37,371 nucleotides of DNA from Bacteroidales bacterium UBA1176 (GCA_002311645.1 DBYW01000050.1:1-37371), one strand, 5' to 3'. Counted from the stretch's first letter, positions 25,744-34,032 are shown. Numbers and translations are program-made. The notes: generated by a model from the letters alone, not told the origin.

Positions 25744-26487
25744 ATGCCGCGGTCTGTCATCTTCGAAACCATTGTGAATGCTGTGGCTCATCGCGACTAC
25801 AACAGTACGGGGAGTGTGCAGGTCTCTGTCTTCCGCAACCGTATTGTGGTACGCAATCCGGGGACATTGCCTGTTGAGCTCACCAAGGCCGACCTGATGA
25901 AAGAACACGGCTCCTATCCACATAACCCGTATTTGGCGGAGGCCATGTACCAGATGGGCTTTATCGAGAAATACGGTACTGGCATCACAGAAAATATCCG
26001 AAGGATGCAAGAGGCTCGTCTCCTTGCTCCGGAGATAGACTTGAGTGCCGAGTTCATTACCACAATCTGGCGCGATAATGATGCAACTAATGTTGCAACT
26101 AATATTGGAACTAATGATGCAACTAGTAATGATGCTAACGATTTGATAAACAGTTCTAATAGGACAACTAATATTGGAACTAATATTGGAACTTCCGGCA
26201 ACAATGTTGCAACTGACCTTTTGGCGGAGAACAAGCGAATCGTAGATAGAACAGTAAAAAAGAAAATCAAGCCAAGAATGACAAAAGAAGAGTTGCGGGA
26301 GTGCATCGTTGAAGTATGTATTGTAGATCATTCAATTGAAGAATTAGCAACGCTTTTGAAAAGAAGTCCGGACTATCTGCAAAATTTCATAATCCCTGAC
26401 TTGGTCGCCGACGGAATACTCTTACGCACTAAACCGAGCCACACCCCTGGTCAAACATACATGACCAATCCAAAACTTGATAAATAG
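25744..26487 (+). CDS. GHKL ATP-binding domain (HATPase_c_4-like) plus C-terminal helical part; second half of the split gene
   Basis: 247 codons in the same frame as the DUF4062 ORF. MPRSVIFETIVNAVAHRDYN is the N-box of a GHKL-type ATPase (E, N, H, D all present), RNPGTLP the G1 region, and MGFIEKYGTGITENIRRM the G2-like lid. This is the C-terminal half of COG2865-type proteins that join AlbA_2/DUF4062 modules to a GHKL fold. A low-complexity linker of T, N, A and G repeats (residues ~112-157) leads to a ~75-residue helical tail that may be a winged helix. If the TAA is real, this half would need its own start at 25744. Otherwise fused protein of ~540 residues. Confidence 0.8.
   Translation: MPRSVIFETIVNAVAHRDYNSTGSVQVSVFRNRIVVRNPGTLPVELTKADLMKEHGSYPHNPYLAEAMYQMGFIEKYGTGITENIRRMQEARLLAPEIDLSAEFITTIWRDNDATNVATNIGTNDATSNDANDLINSSNRTTNIGTNIGTSGNNVATDLLAENKRIVDRTVKKKIKPRMTKEELRECIVEVCIVDHSIEELATLLKRSPDYLQNFIIPDLVADGILLRTKPSHTPGQTYMTNPKLDK
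26077..26214 (+). repeat. Tandem 12-bp coding repeats
   Basis: Units related to GCAACTAATGTT / GGAACTAATATT recur in frame, encoding four-residue units ATNV, ATNI, GTND, GTNI. Two clusters, ~26083-26124 and ~26164-26193, separated by a degenerate stretch. Multiples of 12 keep the frame, so linker length can vary by slippage. Confidence 0.75.
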
Positions 26488-26497
26488 AATTGAATAC

Positions 26498-26663
26498 ATG
26501 AAGCGTTGGTACGCATTTTATAATGAAAGAGTTACAAATAGTCAACGGATCGTTGACGAATCAGTTCAACAAGCCGCTTGGCGTATCCACTTATCAGCTT
26601 GAGTAGGTTGTAGCTCGCACGGTGAGAGAATTGGAACAGAGAAAAGGAGAGGGACGGAAATAG
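26498..26663 (+). pseudogene. Decayed DUF1016 (YhcG-type PDDEXK nuclease) gene: N- and C-terminal remnants
   Basis: From 26498 one frame reads MKRWYAFYNERVTNSQRIVD, which matches the conserved N-terminal helix of DUF1016 proteins. From 26523 another frame reads NKPLGVSTYQLE, stop, then VVARTVRELEQRKGEG, which matches their C-terminal end. The catalytic middle (about 300 residues) is missing. The remnants follow the ATPase gene directly. Identification is from memory of the family. A perfect inverted repeat GTCAACG/CGTTGAC (541-547/551-557) lies near the junction. Confidence 0.6.
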
Positions 26664-26711
26664 GTTGTAGTCCTCATCAAGAATAATTGTCTTTACTGTT
26701 TTTATTTTTTA
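26664..26711. other. AT-rich spacer before the leader promoter
   Basis: Nothing coding seen. TTG at 26687-26689 lies 22 nt before the -7 box and may serve as -33 element. Confidence 0.4.
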
Positions 26712-26720
26712 TATCTTTGC
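26712..26720 (+). promoter_or_regulatory. -7 box of the structured leader
   Basis: TATCTTTGC with TTG about 22 nt upstream. 290 nt separate it from the first start codon of the zinc-ribbon operon. Confidence 0.6.
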
Positions 26721-27009
26721 AGCGGTGTTGCGGGGAAAAATCCGCAGCATTCAGAAAGCGCGTTTTCGCTTTGTTCCGTAACGTGAAACTCGACACTTCA
26801 CAAAAGTCAAATCGGAATACTGGGAAGATGAGCGCTCCTTGTTCGGTATTCGTTTCATACGATATACTTAACGTGGGGTTGTTCGCTCTTCTCATCCATT
26901 TGACAGGGAGTCGAGCCCTCACGTTAGGATGAGTCGAGAATGGGATGGCTCCACTTTCTTGTTATATGTGGTGCGCCTTGCGGGCCTGAGGTGCGGAAAA
27001 ACAATTTTT
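26721..27009 (+). ncRNA. Structured RNA leader, candidate cis-regulatory or small RNA
   Basis: Two local hairpins, TGCGG/CCGCA (26729-26746) and AAAGCG/CGCTTT (26755-26772), are followed by four nested long-range helices: 26780-26786 with 26919-26925, 26789-26794 with 26910-26915, 26807-26812 with 26898-26903, and 26827-26832 with 26891-26896. All pairs are Watson-Crick (25 in total). Frames open on both strands here (e.g. 26687-26932 and 26922-26677) but neither looks like a protein. From memory, very similar stretches occur in other Bacteroidales as short hypothetical proteins, which suggests a conserved non-coding element; I cannot verify that here. Confidence 0.6.
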
Positions 27010-29058
27010 ATGAGTAAAATATGTCCAAACTGTCTGGAAATATTTGATGATAATCACGGTTTCTGTTCGAGTTGTGGTTCTCGTCTAATTGATAACGTAG
27101 AGTCAAACCCTGCTTTGAATCTTGGCGATGCTAATGCAATCAGCGGTGGTGTGAATATCAATCAGTCAAAGAATATTACTTCGCATGATACGCACTTTCA
27201 TTCTACAACAGTTCATGAACGAACAAAGAGTGATTCCGAGTTGAAACTGGATGCTGCGAATCAATTGCGTGCTAAGGCAGAAGAAATCATGGCAGAGCGC
27301 GGACGAATTGATTCTATGGCAATGGGCCAATTACGTCCATTAGCAGCACAACTTGGAATTGATGATGAAACATTTAAAACTATCATCAAGGATGTTCGTT
27401 CAAACAGAAATGGTTGTGCAAGTGGGCTAAGTGCTGCCAATGCTCGTTATTTGCAGCAGGCTCAACAGGCCATTCTTACTAACGATATGGATGGATTATC
27501 CAATCTTACTCATCGTTTAGAGGCGATGGCGGCCATATCGCAAGACGACAATGTCCAGTATCTCTATTATCTGACCTTGTCTATTTTATATCCAATTAAG
27601 AGTATAGAAGTCTATGAAAACCAAACCGATGAGAATTATTGGCGCACGTTTTGGGCTGTCATATCTTATATAAGAACGGGAAAATATGCCGAAGCAACGA
27701 GTGTGCTCGCTTTGTTTGATCCGTTACGATATGAAAAATCTGAAGAAGACCAGAATCTTTTGGAGGCTTATTTCAACATCATGAAAGAAGACAAAGATGG
27801 TACTCAAGAATTCTTGGATGAGATTTTGGGAGAACCTACAGAACAAATTAAGCCTTTGCTTCGTGCCGTAGAATCAACTTTGTATGAAGAAGAAACTGAA
27901 AGTTTGGAAGTCCGTTTTTACAAGGAGAGAGTAATGACCAAGTCTGATGTTGTTGTTAAATCCCAGAAAAATGCAGAACCATCAATGCCGTATGATGATT
28001 CCTTAAATCAATTTAATGAAGAAGACGGGGTTAAAAAGATTGAAGAATGTTTTGAAAAAGGGGATAACGAAACAGCTCATGCTATATTGAAAAAATTGTC
28101 CGACACAAAAAACGCCAAAGCTCTTATTAAGCTTGGTAACCACTTTGGGGTAGCCAAAGCAAATCTGTTAGCTGCGAAAGCGTGCTTTACAAAAGCAATA
28201 GATCTAGGAGATTATGATGGTGCATTAGAGATGGGTAATGTTCTGACACTGGCTTCTAATTATTCAGAAGCCGCTGATTGGTTTAAGAAAGCGATTGAGA
28301 AAGGGAACGCCGAAGCAATGCGTAGGTTAGGGAATTTATATTCTCAAGGTTGGGGTGTGAAACAAGATTGTTCAGAGGCAGAAAAATTGTATCGCGATGC
28401 AGCCATCTGTGGGAATGTTCTAGCCATGGCAGATCTTGCATGCTTATTGTTTGATGAATTTGACAATGTCAACGAAGCAGCAATGTGGGGGCAAGAGGCA
28501 CTGGATCATAATTATGAAGAAGATCTGGATGAATTTTTTTTAGAACGAATAACAGAAATCATAGAAGCTGCAAATGCAACAGAAGAGACATCTCATGAAC
28601 TCGAACAACAGAAGGCTGTCGTTGAAGAAAAATCTCAACCAGAGGTTGTTTTTGGAAATGCGGGAGTAGAACAAGTATCCGACTCTAGCATTTGTATTCA
28701 CGTCAGATTTTCCGTAAAAAATTGCATGAATAGATATCTTAGAGTTGCAATTGTGTCTGATTCTCTAACAAAAAATTGTACAAACACGGGTTCTGATGAG
28801 TTTCATAATCGGGAAGATCGCGTATTTATAAAATACGAAGATACTTTATTTGAAGATTACAAGTTTTTAATACATGAAAACGAGTTGACTAATTGGTTGA
28901 GATTTAATGAATTTATCAAAGTTCGAACGCACGTAGTTGTGCATGTGGATGATGATTTGATTGGTGTTTGCCATATAGACTATATGGTTAATCACGAACC
29001 ACGCATGTTTAAAGATAATAAATTGTTAATTAACCGTTTTATAGGTTGGTCTTTGTAA
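27010..29058 (+). CDS. Zinc-ribbon, Sel1/TPR-like repeat protein; first gene of three-gene operon
   Basis: 682 residues from the ATG at 27010; an upstream ATG at 26929 would add 27 poorly supported residues inside the leader. C5, C8, C19 and C22 form an N-terminal zinc ribbon (CPNCLEIFDDNHGFCSSC). A polar Gly/Asn linker leads to a helical region (~80-300) and Sel1-like repeats (~345-490; AMRRLGNLYSQGWGVKQD). The last ~130 residues are beta-rich (from ICIHVRFSVKNCMNRYLRV) and look like a separate sandwich domain. No signal peptide or TM, so cytosolic. 12 nt separate it from the next gene. Likely a scaffold or sensor; no known function. AT-rich compared with the core genes. Confidence 0.82.
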   Translation: MSKICPNCLEIFDDNHGFCSSCGSRLIDNVESNPALNLGDANAISGGVNINQSKNITSHDTHFHSTTVHERTKSDSELKLDAANQLRAKAEEIMAERGRIDSMAMGQLRPLAAQLGIDDETFKTIIKDVRSNRNGCASGLSAANARYLQQAQQAILTNDMDGLSNLTHRLEAMAAISQDDNVQYLYYLTLSILYPIKSIEVYENQTDENYWRTFWAVISYIRTGKYAEATSVLALFDPLRYEKSEEDQNLLEAYFNIMKEDKDGTQEFLDEILGEPTEQIKPLLRAVESTLYEEETESLEVRFYKERVMTKSDVVVKSQKNAEPSMPYDDSLNQFNEEDGVKKIEECFEKGDNETAHAILKKLSDTKNAKALIKLGNHFGVAKANLLAAKACFTKAIDLGDYDGALEMGNVLTLASNYSEAADWFKKAIEKGNAEAMRRLGNLYSQGWGVKQDCSEAEKLYRDAAICGNVLAMADLACLLFDEFDNVNEAAMWGQEALDHNYEEDLDEFFLERITEIIEAANATEETSHELEQQKAVVEEKSQPEVVFGNAGVEQVSDSSICIHVRFSVKNCMNRYLRVAIVSDSLTKNCTNTGSDEFHNREDRVFIKYEDTLFEDYKFLIHENELTNWLRFNEFIKVRTHVVVHVDDDLIGVCHIDYMVNHEPRMFKDNKLLINRFIGWSL

Positions 29059-29070
29059 ATTCTTTATATT

Positions 29071-31449
29071 ATGAAATGTCCAAAATGTGGCTCCGAAGTG
29101 AAGCCTAATTACAAATTCTGTACAAAATGTGGTCAACCAATGGTGCAAGAAACTGCACCTGCCAAAATGCAGGAGGAAAAAAAGTCCGAAAATGAATCTT
29201 CCAAAAGTTTCAGAACACCAACCAGTGAAAATGATGTCTTAAAATCACATCGGAGTATGAACGAAAACCAGGCTGACGAGCAACCTGCTTTGGCTGCAAA
29301 TGTGGCCGATAGAATTGATCTTGTCCGAGGTAAGGCTGTTTGGAATATGGGAAAAGGACAACTTGCCAGACGTATCACCGAATCGGAGTTTGCACAACTT
29401 GATAATGTGAAAGGTGTGGTTATCCAAGAAGGTGTAACCGCTGTGGTCACTGTTGATGGTCAATTCATGGGGATGCTTTCCGGTGGCTATTATGAGTTCG
29501 CTACTGAAAGTGTCAAAGAAATGGCCAACGCTCAAGCGGATAAAGAAGAATTGGAAGAGAAAGAGGATGAAACATTCCTCCAAAAATTCGGCAATGCGGC
29601 AAGACGGGTATGGCGTTTTCTTACTGGAACTCGGAATAAGGAAAATGCAGAAGCACGCAATAAACGCAGAGAACGAGTCAGAAGGAACATTCAGATAATC
29701 ACCTCCAACAGTACTGTTAATGTCACTTTGGTGAGCAATCGTGTTTTTGAGCTGCTTTTCGGGTCAACTACAGATGCGCAAGGAAATACGAACTTTGTCC
29801 CTATGACTATCAAGTCGAAAGTGGTGGATTTGGAAATCGGTGTCAGTATGCAAATGCAGATTACCAATGTGAAAGACTTTTTAGTTAATTACCTTTCAGA
29901 TAAAAATAGTTTCAGTATCGTAGATGCCCAGTGTTTAGTGCAACCAACAGTAGAAAACCTTATAGGTCGTATTCTGCGTAATTTAGACTATCAAGCAGAG
30001 GGATTACCTTTAGAGTTAGTAGATGTAATTGGAAATCAAATTCAGAAGACAGTCAATGAACGCACCTATGGATTGGAAGTAGTTAAGATTCTTGATATTA
30101 CCGACCAGTCTGCTGATTTTGAACGATTCCGTGCCGTTGAGCATGAACTTTTTGCGTCAGAACATGAATTAGGATTCTTGCAACGCACAGGAGAATTTCG
30201 CAACCGCTTGGCAGAAGAAACGAATAAGCAAACGGTGCAAGATGCCAAGAATGAAGAAGACCTGCGCTACGCCTTAAGCCACATTAATCGTGACGGCTTG
30301 CTTCATGATGATGAGATGGAAGCCTTCTTGCAACTGCTTAACAGCCAGAAACGTCTTCGTGAGGCCAAGACAGAGGAACAAGAATATGAAGCATTGCAAG
30401 ATCTTCGCAAGTGTAGGTTAGTGAAGGATGAAGATGTCGCGGTTTTGGAAGATTTGCTTGAACGCAAAGAGCTTGAGCGTACTGAAGTGACCGAATTGTT
30501 GCGCCTTCGTGTATTCCAAAGCACTGAAGAAGCGAGATTGAAAGCCGAAAATGCCTTGAACAATTTGGCTCTCCAACAACAGTTCAATGAAGAACTGAGT
30601 TCAGCACGTCATGGCATCGAAATGACAGACCTTGAACTTCAAGCAAGACGCAAACGTGATGAATACGTTCGCGAACAGGGTTCGCTGGATTACGACATGG
30701 AAAAACAGCGTAGAGTTGATGACATGACCATAGAGCAACAAAGAGCCGAGTTTGAACATCAACAACGCCGTGCGGAAAAGATGGATGATGTGGATGTCTT
30801 GGAACGTAAGGCTGCCATTGCTCGAGCCAATATGGAGAAAATGCAGGAACATGAGCGTCAGTTGGAGGAGATGAAGAAACAAACGGAAGAACTTCGCATC
30901 AAGACAGAAGCGGGAATGACCCAAGAACAAATTGCTGCTGCTCACATGAAAGATATGGCTGGTCTCGATGCTGCTGCTCAAACAGAAATGGCAAAGATGA
31001 TGGGCTCCGGAAAGGAGAAAGAGGCCGAAATGCTCCGTCAGCAACAAGAACGTGAGCGCGAAATGTATGAGAACATGATGCAGATGATGCAACAAAATCA
31101 GCAGGGTCAACAGCAGACTGCTCAAATGACACAAGAACAGATGCTGAAAATGATGCAAACCATGATGAGTGGAATGACACAAATGGGAAGTCAGCGTATT
31201 GGCGATGTTGAGAGAATGAAGGATGAGTATCGTGACCAAGCTATTCATCAACAGGAGCGTACAGATCGTACCCAAGATAGCGCCCTGAACTACACAACAA
31301 GAGTAATAGAATCAAGTCAGGAAAGTAATCCAACTATTACAGTTAACACGAACGCATCTGTTCAGCCTGTGTTTTGTCCTAATTGTGGGGGCAAAGCCTC
31401 TACAGTTGATAAAGTATGCCCGCATTGTGGTGAACCTTTGGGTGAATAA
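29071..31449 (+). CDS. Double zinc-ribbon protein with SPFH-like core and long coiled coil
   Basis: 792 residues. An N-terminal zinc ribbon (C3, C6, C17, C20) and a C-terminal one (C769, C772, C783, C786) bracket the protein. Residues ~86-150 (GKAVWNMGKGQLARRITESE, GVVIQEGVTAVVTVDGQ) and ~205-360 form an SPFH/band-7-like core as far as I can judge by pattern. From ~360 to ~740 it is nearly all charged helix, rich in Glu, Gln, Arg and Met, a long coiled coil with a Met/Gln-rich end (QMMQQNQQGQQQTAQMTQEQ). No TM. SPFH proteins oligomerise into rings or membrane platforms, so this may be the scaffold of the module. The next gene starts 2 nt later. Confidence 0.8.
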   Translation: MKCPKCGSEVKPNYKFCTKCGQPMVQETAPAKMQEEKKSENESSKSFRTPTSENDVLKSHRSMNENQADEQPALAANVADRIDLVRGKAVWNMGKGQLARRITESEFAQLDNVKGVVIQEGVTAVVTVDGQFMGMLSGGYYEFATESVKEMANAQADKEELEEKEDETFLQKFGNAARRVWRFLTGTRNKENAEARNKRRERVRRNIQIITSNSTVNVTLVSNRVFELLFGSTTDAQGNTNFVPMTIKSKVVDLEIGVSMQMQITNVKDFLVNYLSDKNSFSIVDAQCLVQPTVENLIGRILRNLDYQAEGLPLELVDVIGNQIQKTVNERTYGLEVVKILDITDQSADFERFRAVEHELFASEHELGFLQRTGEFRNRLAEETNKQTVQDAKNEEDLRYALSHINRDGLLHDDEMEAFLQLLNSQKRLREAKTEEQEYEALQDLRKCRLVKDEDVAVLEDLLERKELERTEVTELLRLRVFQSTEEARLKAENALNNLALQQQFNEELSSARHGIEMTDLELQARRKRDEYVREQGSLDYDMEKQRRVDDMTIEQQRAEFEHQQRRAEKMDDVDVLERKAAIARANMEKMQEHERQLEEMKKQTEELRIKTEAGMTQEQIAAAHMKDMAGLDAAAQTEMAKMMGSGKEKEAEMLRQQQEREREMYENMMQMMQQNQQGQQQTAQMTQEQMLKMMQTMMSGMTQMGSQRIGDVERMKDEYRDQAIHQQERTDRTQDSALNYTTRVIESSQESNPTITVNTNASVQPVFCPNCGGKASTVDKVCPHCGEPLGE

Positions 31450-31451
31450 TT

Positions 31452-32990
31452 ATGCAGTGCATTGTATTTACTGATAGTATTCGTCTTGCCGAGAAATATA
31501 GAACATCCCGGCAAGATGTTCTTGACCTTCTCCAAAAAAATCTGAAGGATTCAGACTTATATGAATTCCTTTTTCTTGATGCTATTGATTATCGCGATGA
31601 ATTAGGACAAACTCCTTCATGGCAAGATTATAAATTGATTCTTGCAGATTTTATTAAGGGAATGGGAATTGAACCTTCACCTAAAACATCGTTATTTATT
31701 ATTGGCGGCGACGATGTGATACCTATGCCCCGGATGCAGAATCCTATTGAAGAAAAAGAGGAATTAACAGCAGATTTTCTGTATTGTTTTGCAGAAGACG
31801 AACCTTCGTGTTTAGATGCAGAAAAAGCTCAATGTAACGTGGGACGGCTACCCCTTGAAAATGGCATGATGTCCACTTCTTTACAAGATGACTTGCAAAG
31901 CTACTTCAATCTGTCCATGATGATGCTGCAAACAGGAATAGAAGTAAACAATGTGGTGATGACCAGCACACAATCTTGGTTGCCGGCCAGTAACGAAATG
32001 GTCAGAGGACTTCCCATAGAAGAACCTCGTCATATTGCTGATGCGACAAAAGAGAATATGTACACGAGTCCGCGACTTGCTGTGGAAGAAGAACGCGTTG
32101 TTCATCAATACAAGAATGACATAGGAAAAGCTGATATGCTGATGTTTAATCTTCACGGTTCTGATATGCCTCGTTACTCTTCCTTTTTTGGAGAAGGTGC
32201 AAATGGGCACAACACCCCTGAAGCGTTTACGATTGATTACCTCCGAGATAGTGGAGCGAGAATTTTCAATACTGTTGCTTGTTTTGGAGGACGTTTCATC
32301 AACTACAAAAGGAACGAATCTATGTTGTTGTCTTCATTATATGGTGGCGGAGTCGTGCTATATGCTGGCTCTTGTACAAGCGCTCTCGGGCGCAGCGGTA
32401 TCTTTCATGATGAAGCTCAAGACATATTGACACCAGCCGGTTTTTCAGAATCGTTCATGAAACTCTACACATTGTATCTTTTTCGGGGAATATCTGCTGG
32501 TGAAGCATTTCTCAGAGCAAAATGTGATTATTTTAACACTTGCCATGAATTGGATGGTGATGAGCCGGCCATTGCAACTATATGGATGTTCAATTTGTAT
32601 GGCCTGCCGTTATTATGTGTGAATCGGTGCGATGAGGTTACTCAAGAGGCTCGTGGTCTGAAAGAAGCCCATCTGGTGGATTGGGGTGCTAAAACAGAGT
32701 ACAGAACAATATTCGAAAAGAATGGAAGAATAAAAGGAAGCGTGATAGAAGAGGTTCGGATGCGTGTGGATGAGAATTTGCATAGAATACGAAGAGTAGT
32801 AGAGTCGCAACTGTATCAATATTGGGGATTGTCGTCTGCTAACCTGTATTCAATCAAGAGTGTTTCAAAACGGGGTGTCCCTAAGGGATTCAGGTTTGAA
32901 TACTTGGATGAAAGCAACGTTGTCAAAAAACGAGTGTGGGCGTACGCGGACGTTTCCGGTAAAGTGAAAGATGTGGTACATTTCAAATAG
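31452..32990 (+). CDS. Cytosolic caspase/gingipain-fold (clan CD, C25-like) cysteine protease
   Basis: 512 residues without a signal peptide. The dyad is visible: H235 in FNLHGSDMPR and C277 in FNTVACFGGRF, 42 residues apart, in the spacing range of clan CD enzymes. After the Cys comes LSSLYGGGVVLYAGSCTS, the strand seen after the nucleophile in peptidase C25 (gingipain) proteins. An N-terminal alpha/beta part (~1-110; LFIIGGDDVIPMPR) and a ~100-residue C-terminal tail flank it. Unlike secreted gingipains it stays in the cytosol. As third gene of a tight operon it is probably the effector, controlled by the two zinc-ribbon proteins. Protease function is predicted from motifs; a non-catalytic fold is possible. 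Confidence 0.82.
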   Translation: MQCIVFTDSIRLAEKYRTSRQDVLDLLQKNLKDSDLYEFLFLDAIDYRDELGQTPSWQDYKLILADFIKGMGIEPSPKTSLFIIGGDDVIPMPRMQNPIEEKEELTADFLYCFAEDEPSCLDAEKAQCNVGRLPLENGMMSTSLQDDLQSYFNLSMMMLQTGIEVNNVVMTSTQSWLPASNEMVRGLPIEEPRHIADATKENMYTSPRLAVEEERVVHQYKNDIGKADMLMFNLHGSDMPRYSSFFGEGANGHNTPEAFTIDYLRDSGARIFNTVACFGGRFINYKRNESMLLSSLYGGGVVLYAGSCTSALGRSGIFHDEAQDILTPAGFSESFMKLYTLYLFRGISAGEAFLRAKCDYFNTCHELDGDEPAIATIWMFNLYGLPLLCVNRCDEVTQEARGLKEAHLVDWGAKTEYRTIFEKNGRIKGSVIEEVRMRVDENLHRIRRVVESQLYQYWGLSSANLYSIKSVSKRGVPKGFRFEYLDESNVVKKRVWAYADVSGKVKDVVHFK

Positions 32991-33052
32991 ATATATGATT
33001 GATAATATTGATAATGTGCAATAACCTACGTTGTTAGCTGAAAAAAACTATT

Positions 33053-33646
33053 ATGAAAAAAATTCTTGTATTTTTTGTTTGCATTTCAATTCTTTTGCCT
33101 ATTTTTGGTGTCATATTCTTTTTAATTGTTCATAGGGAACACTCTACTTGCTGTTTTATAGAATGTGGAATGTTGTTTAATGTCCTTTCTGTTATTGTCG
33201 GAATAGGAAGTATTTTTGCAATGTTGTTAGTAAATAAAACATTGTTAGATCACAATGATGCTGAAAATATAATAAAGATAAAATCTGATTATAGACTTGC
33301 TAAGACCAAGATCTTATATGAAAAATTTGAAAAGTTTCGAAGTGACTGGCATAAGTCATATGTGAATTACCAGAATGCACCAATAGATAATGAAGAACAA
33401 TTCGATGACTGGAAAATAGTTTTTGACATGTTTATCTATGAAATGAGCATTTTGCATCCAAAAATTACAGAATTACCTATTGTCAAATGGTGGACTAGTG
33501 AATTATGTAGAGTGAAGGAAAAATATGTAACTTCTCCATCCTTTGATGCTAATACAGCAAGTTTTAATTGGTCCCCAAAAATTAACGTATTAATGGTTGA
33601 TTTGATGAATATGATATTTGAAATAGATGCTGGGACGAGCTCATAA
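33053..33646 (+). CDS. Hypothetical two-TM membrane protein
   Basis: 197 residues. Two hydrophobic segments (~4-26 and ~41-62) near the N-terminus, with a Cys pair between them (STCCFIECG), then a ~130-residue soluble, largely helical part (KSDYRLAKTKILYEKFEKF; WKIVFDMFIYEMSILHP). Probably inner membrane with the soluble part inside. I recognise no family. It lies 62 nt after the protease gene, so it may share the operon or have its own promoter; none clear seen. Strongly AT-rich, as the rest of the accessory region. Confidence 0.7.
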   Translation: MKKILVFFVCISILLPIFGVIFFLIVHREHSTCCFIECGMLFNVLSVIVGIGSIFAMLLVNKTLLDHNDAENIIKIKSDYRLAKTKILYEKFEKFRSDWHKSYVNYQNAPIDNEEQFDDWKIVFDMFIYEMSILHPKITELPIVKWWTSELCRVKEKYVTSPSFDANTASFNWSPKINVLMVDLMNMIFEIDAGTSS

Positions 33647-33790
33647 ATCATTACGCTTTTAGCCGATTACGAGCGTCATGTTTGTGACTTGTACGATTGT
33701 GAGATGATACATGCGTACGTCATCATCAACTACATAGCTGGATGTCTCAAAGAACCTGTTGATTTCAAACGACTTGATTCCCTTTTTTAA
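33647..33790 (+). other. In-frame open stretch after the stop of the two-TM gene
   Basis: Directly after TAA 33644-33646 the same frame stays open for 47 codons (contains DYERHVCDLYDCEMIHAYVI) to TAA at 33788-33790. It could be a read-through tail or the remnant of another gene. A chance frame is quite possible in 140 nt. Confidence 0.25.
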
Positions 33791-33843
33791 GTATGATTTC
33801 GATTTAAACAAATACAAACTATAACTAATTAAAATTCAATATT

Positions 33844-34032
33844 ATGTCGTGTATTCCTTGTCAATGTTGTGGAAAAGAGTACCCCCAAACAAATAGATGG
33901 TATGTCTGCGACAAATGCGGTTATCGTATTTGCCCGTTTTGCCTGCCTTATCATAAAGGCAGATATAGCACCGGAGGCTTCAAATGCAGCCAATGTGCAT
34001 TCGGATATATGAAAGAACGAAAAAACTTTTAA
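33844..34032 (+). CDS. Small Cys-rich zinc-finger protein
   Basis: 62 residues with ten cysteines: C3, C6, C8, C9, C22, C25, C30, C33, C48 and C51. The CxxC pairs (CDKC, CPFC, CSQC) fit two zinc sites. Basic tail (KERKNF). No family recognised. Last gene of the accessory region; a hairpin follows at 34062-34087. Its clear CxxC spacing makes it a likely real gene despite its size. Confidence 0.65.
   Translation: MSCIPCQCCGKEYPQTNRWYVCDKCGYRICPFCLPYHKGRYSTGGFKCSQCAFGYMKERKNF

Noticed and set aside
26677..26932. Two ~81-codon ORFs on opposite strands
   Set aside because: They cover the structured leader, overlap each other almost fully and begin at or before the promoter; base-pairing explains the sequence better.
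26929..27009. 27-residue N-terminal extension of the zinc-ribbon protein
   Set aside because: The zinc ribbon starts directly after the ATG at 27010, and the extension lies in the leader.
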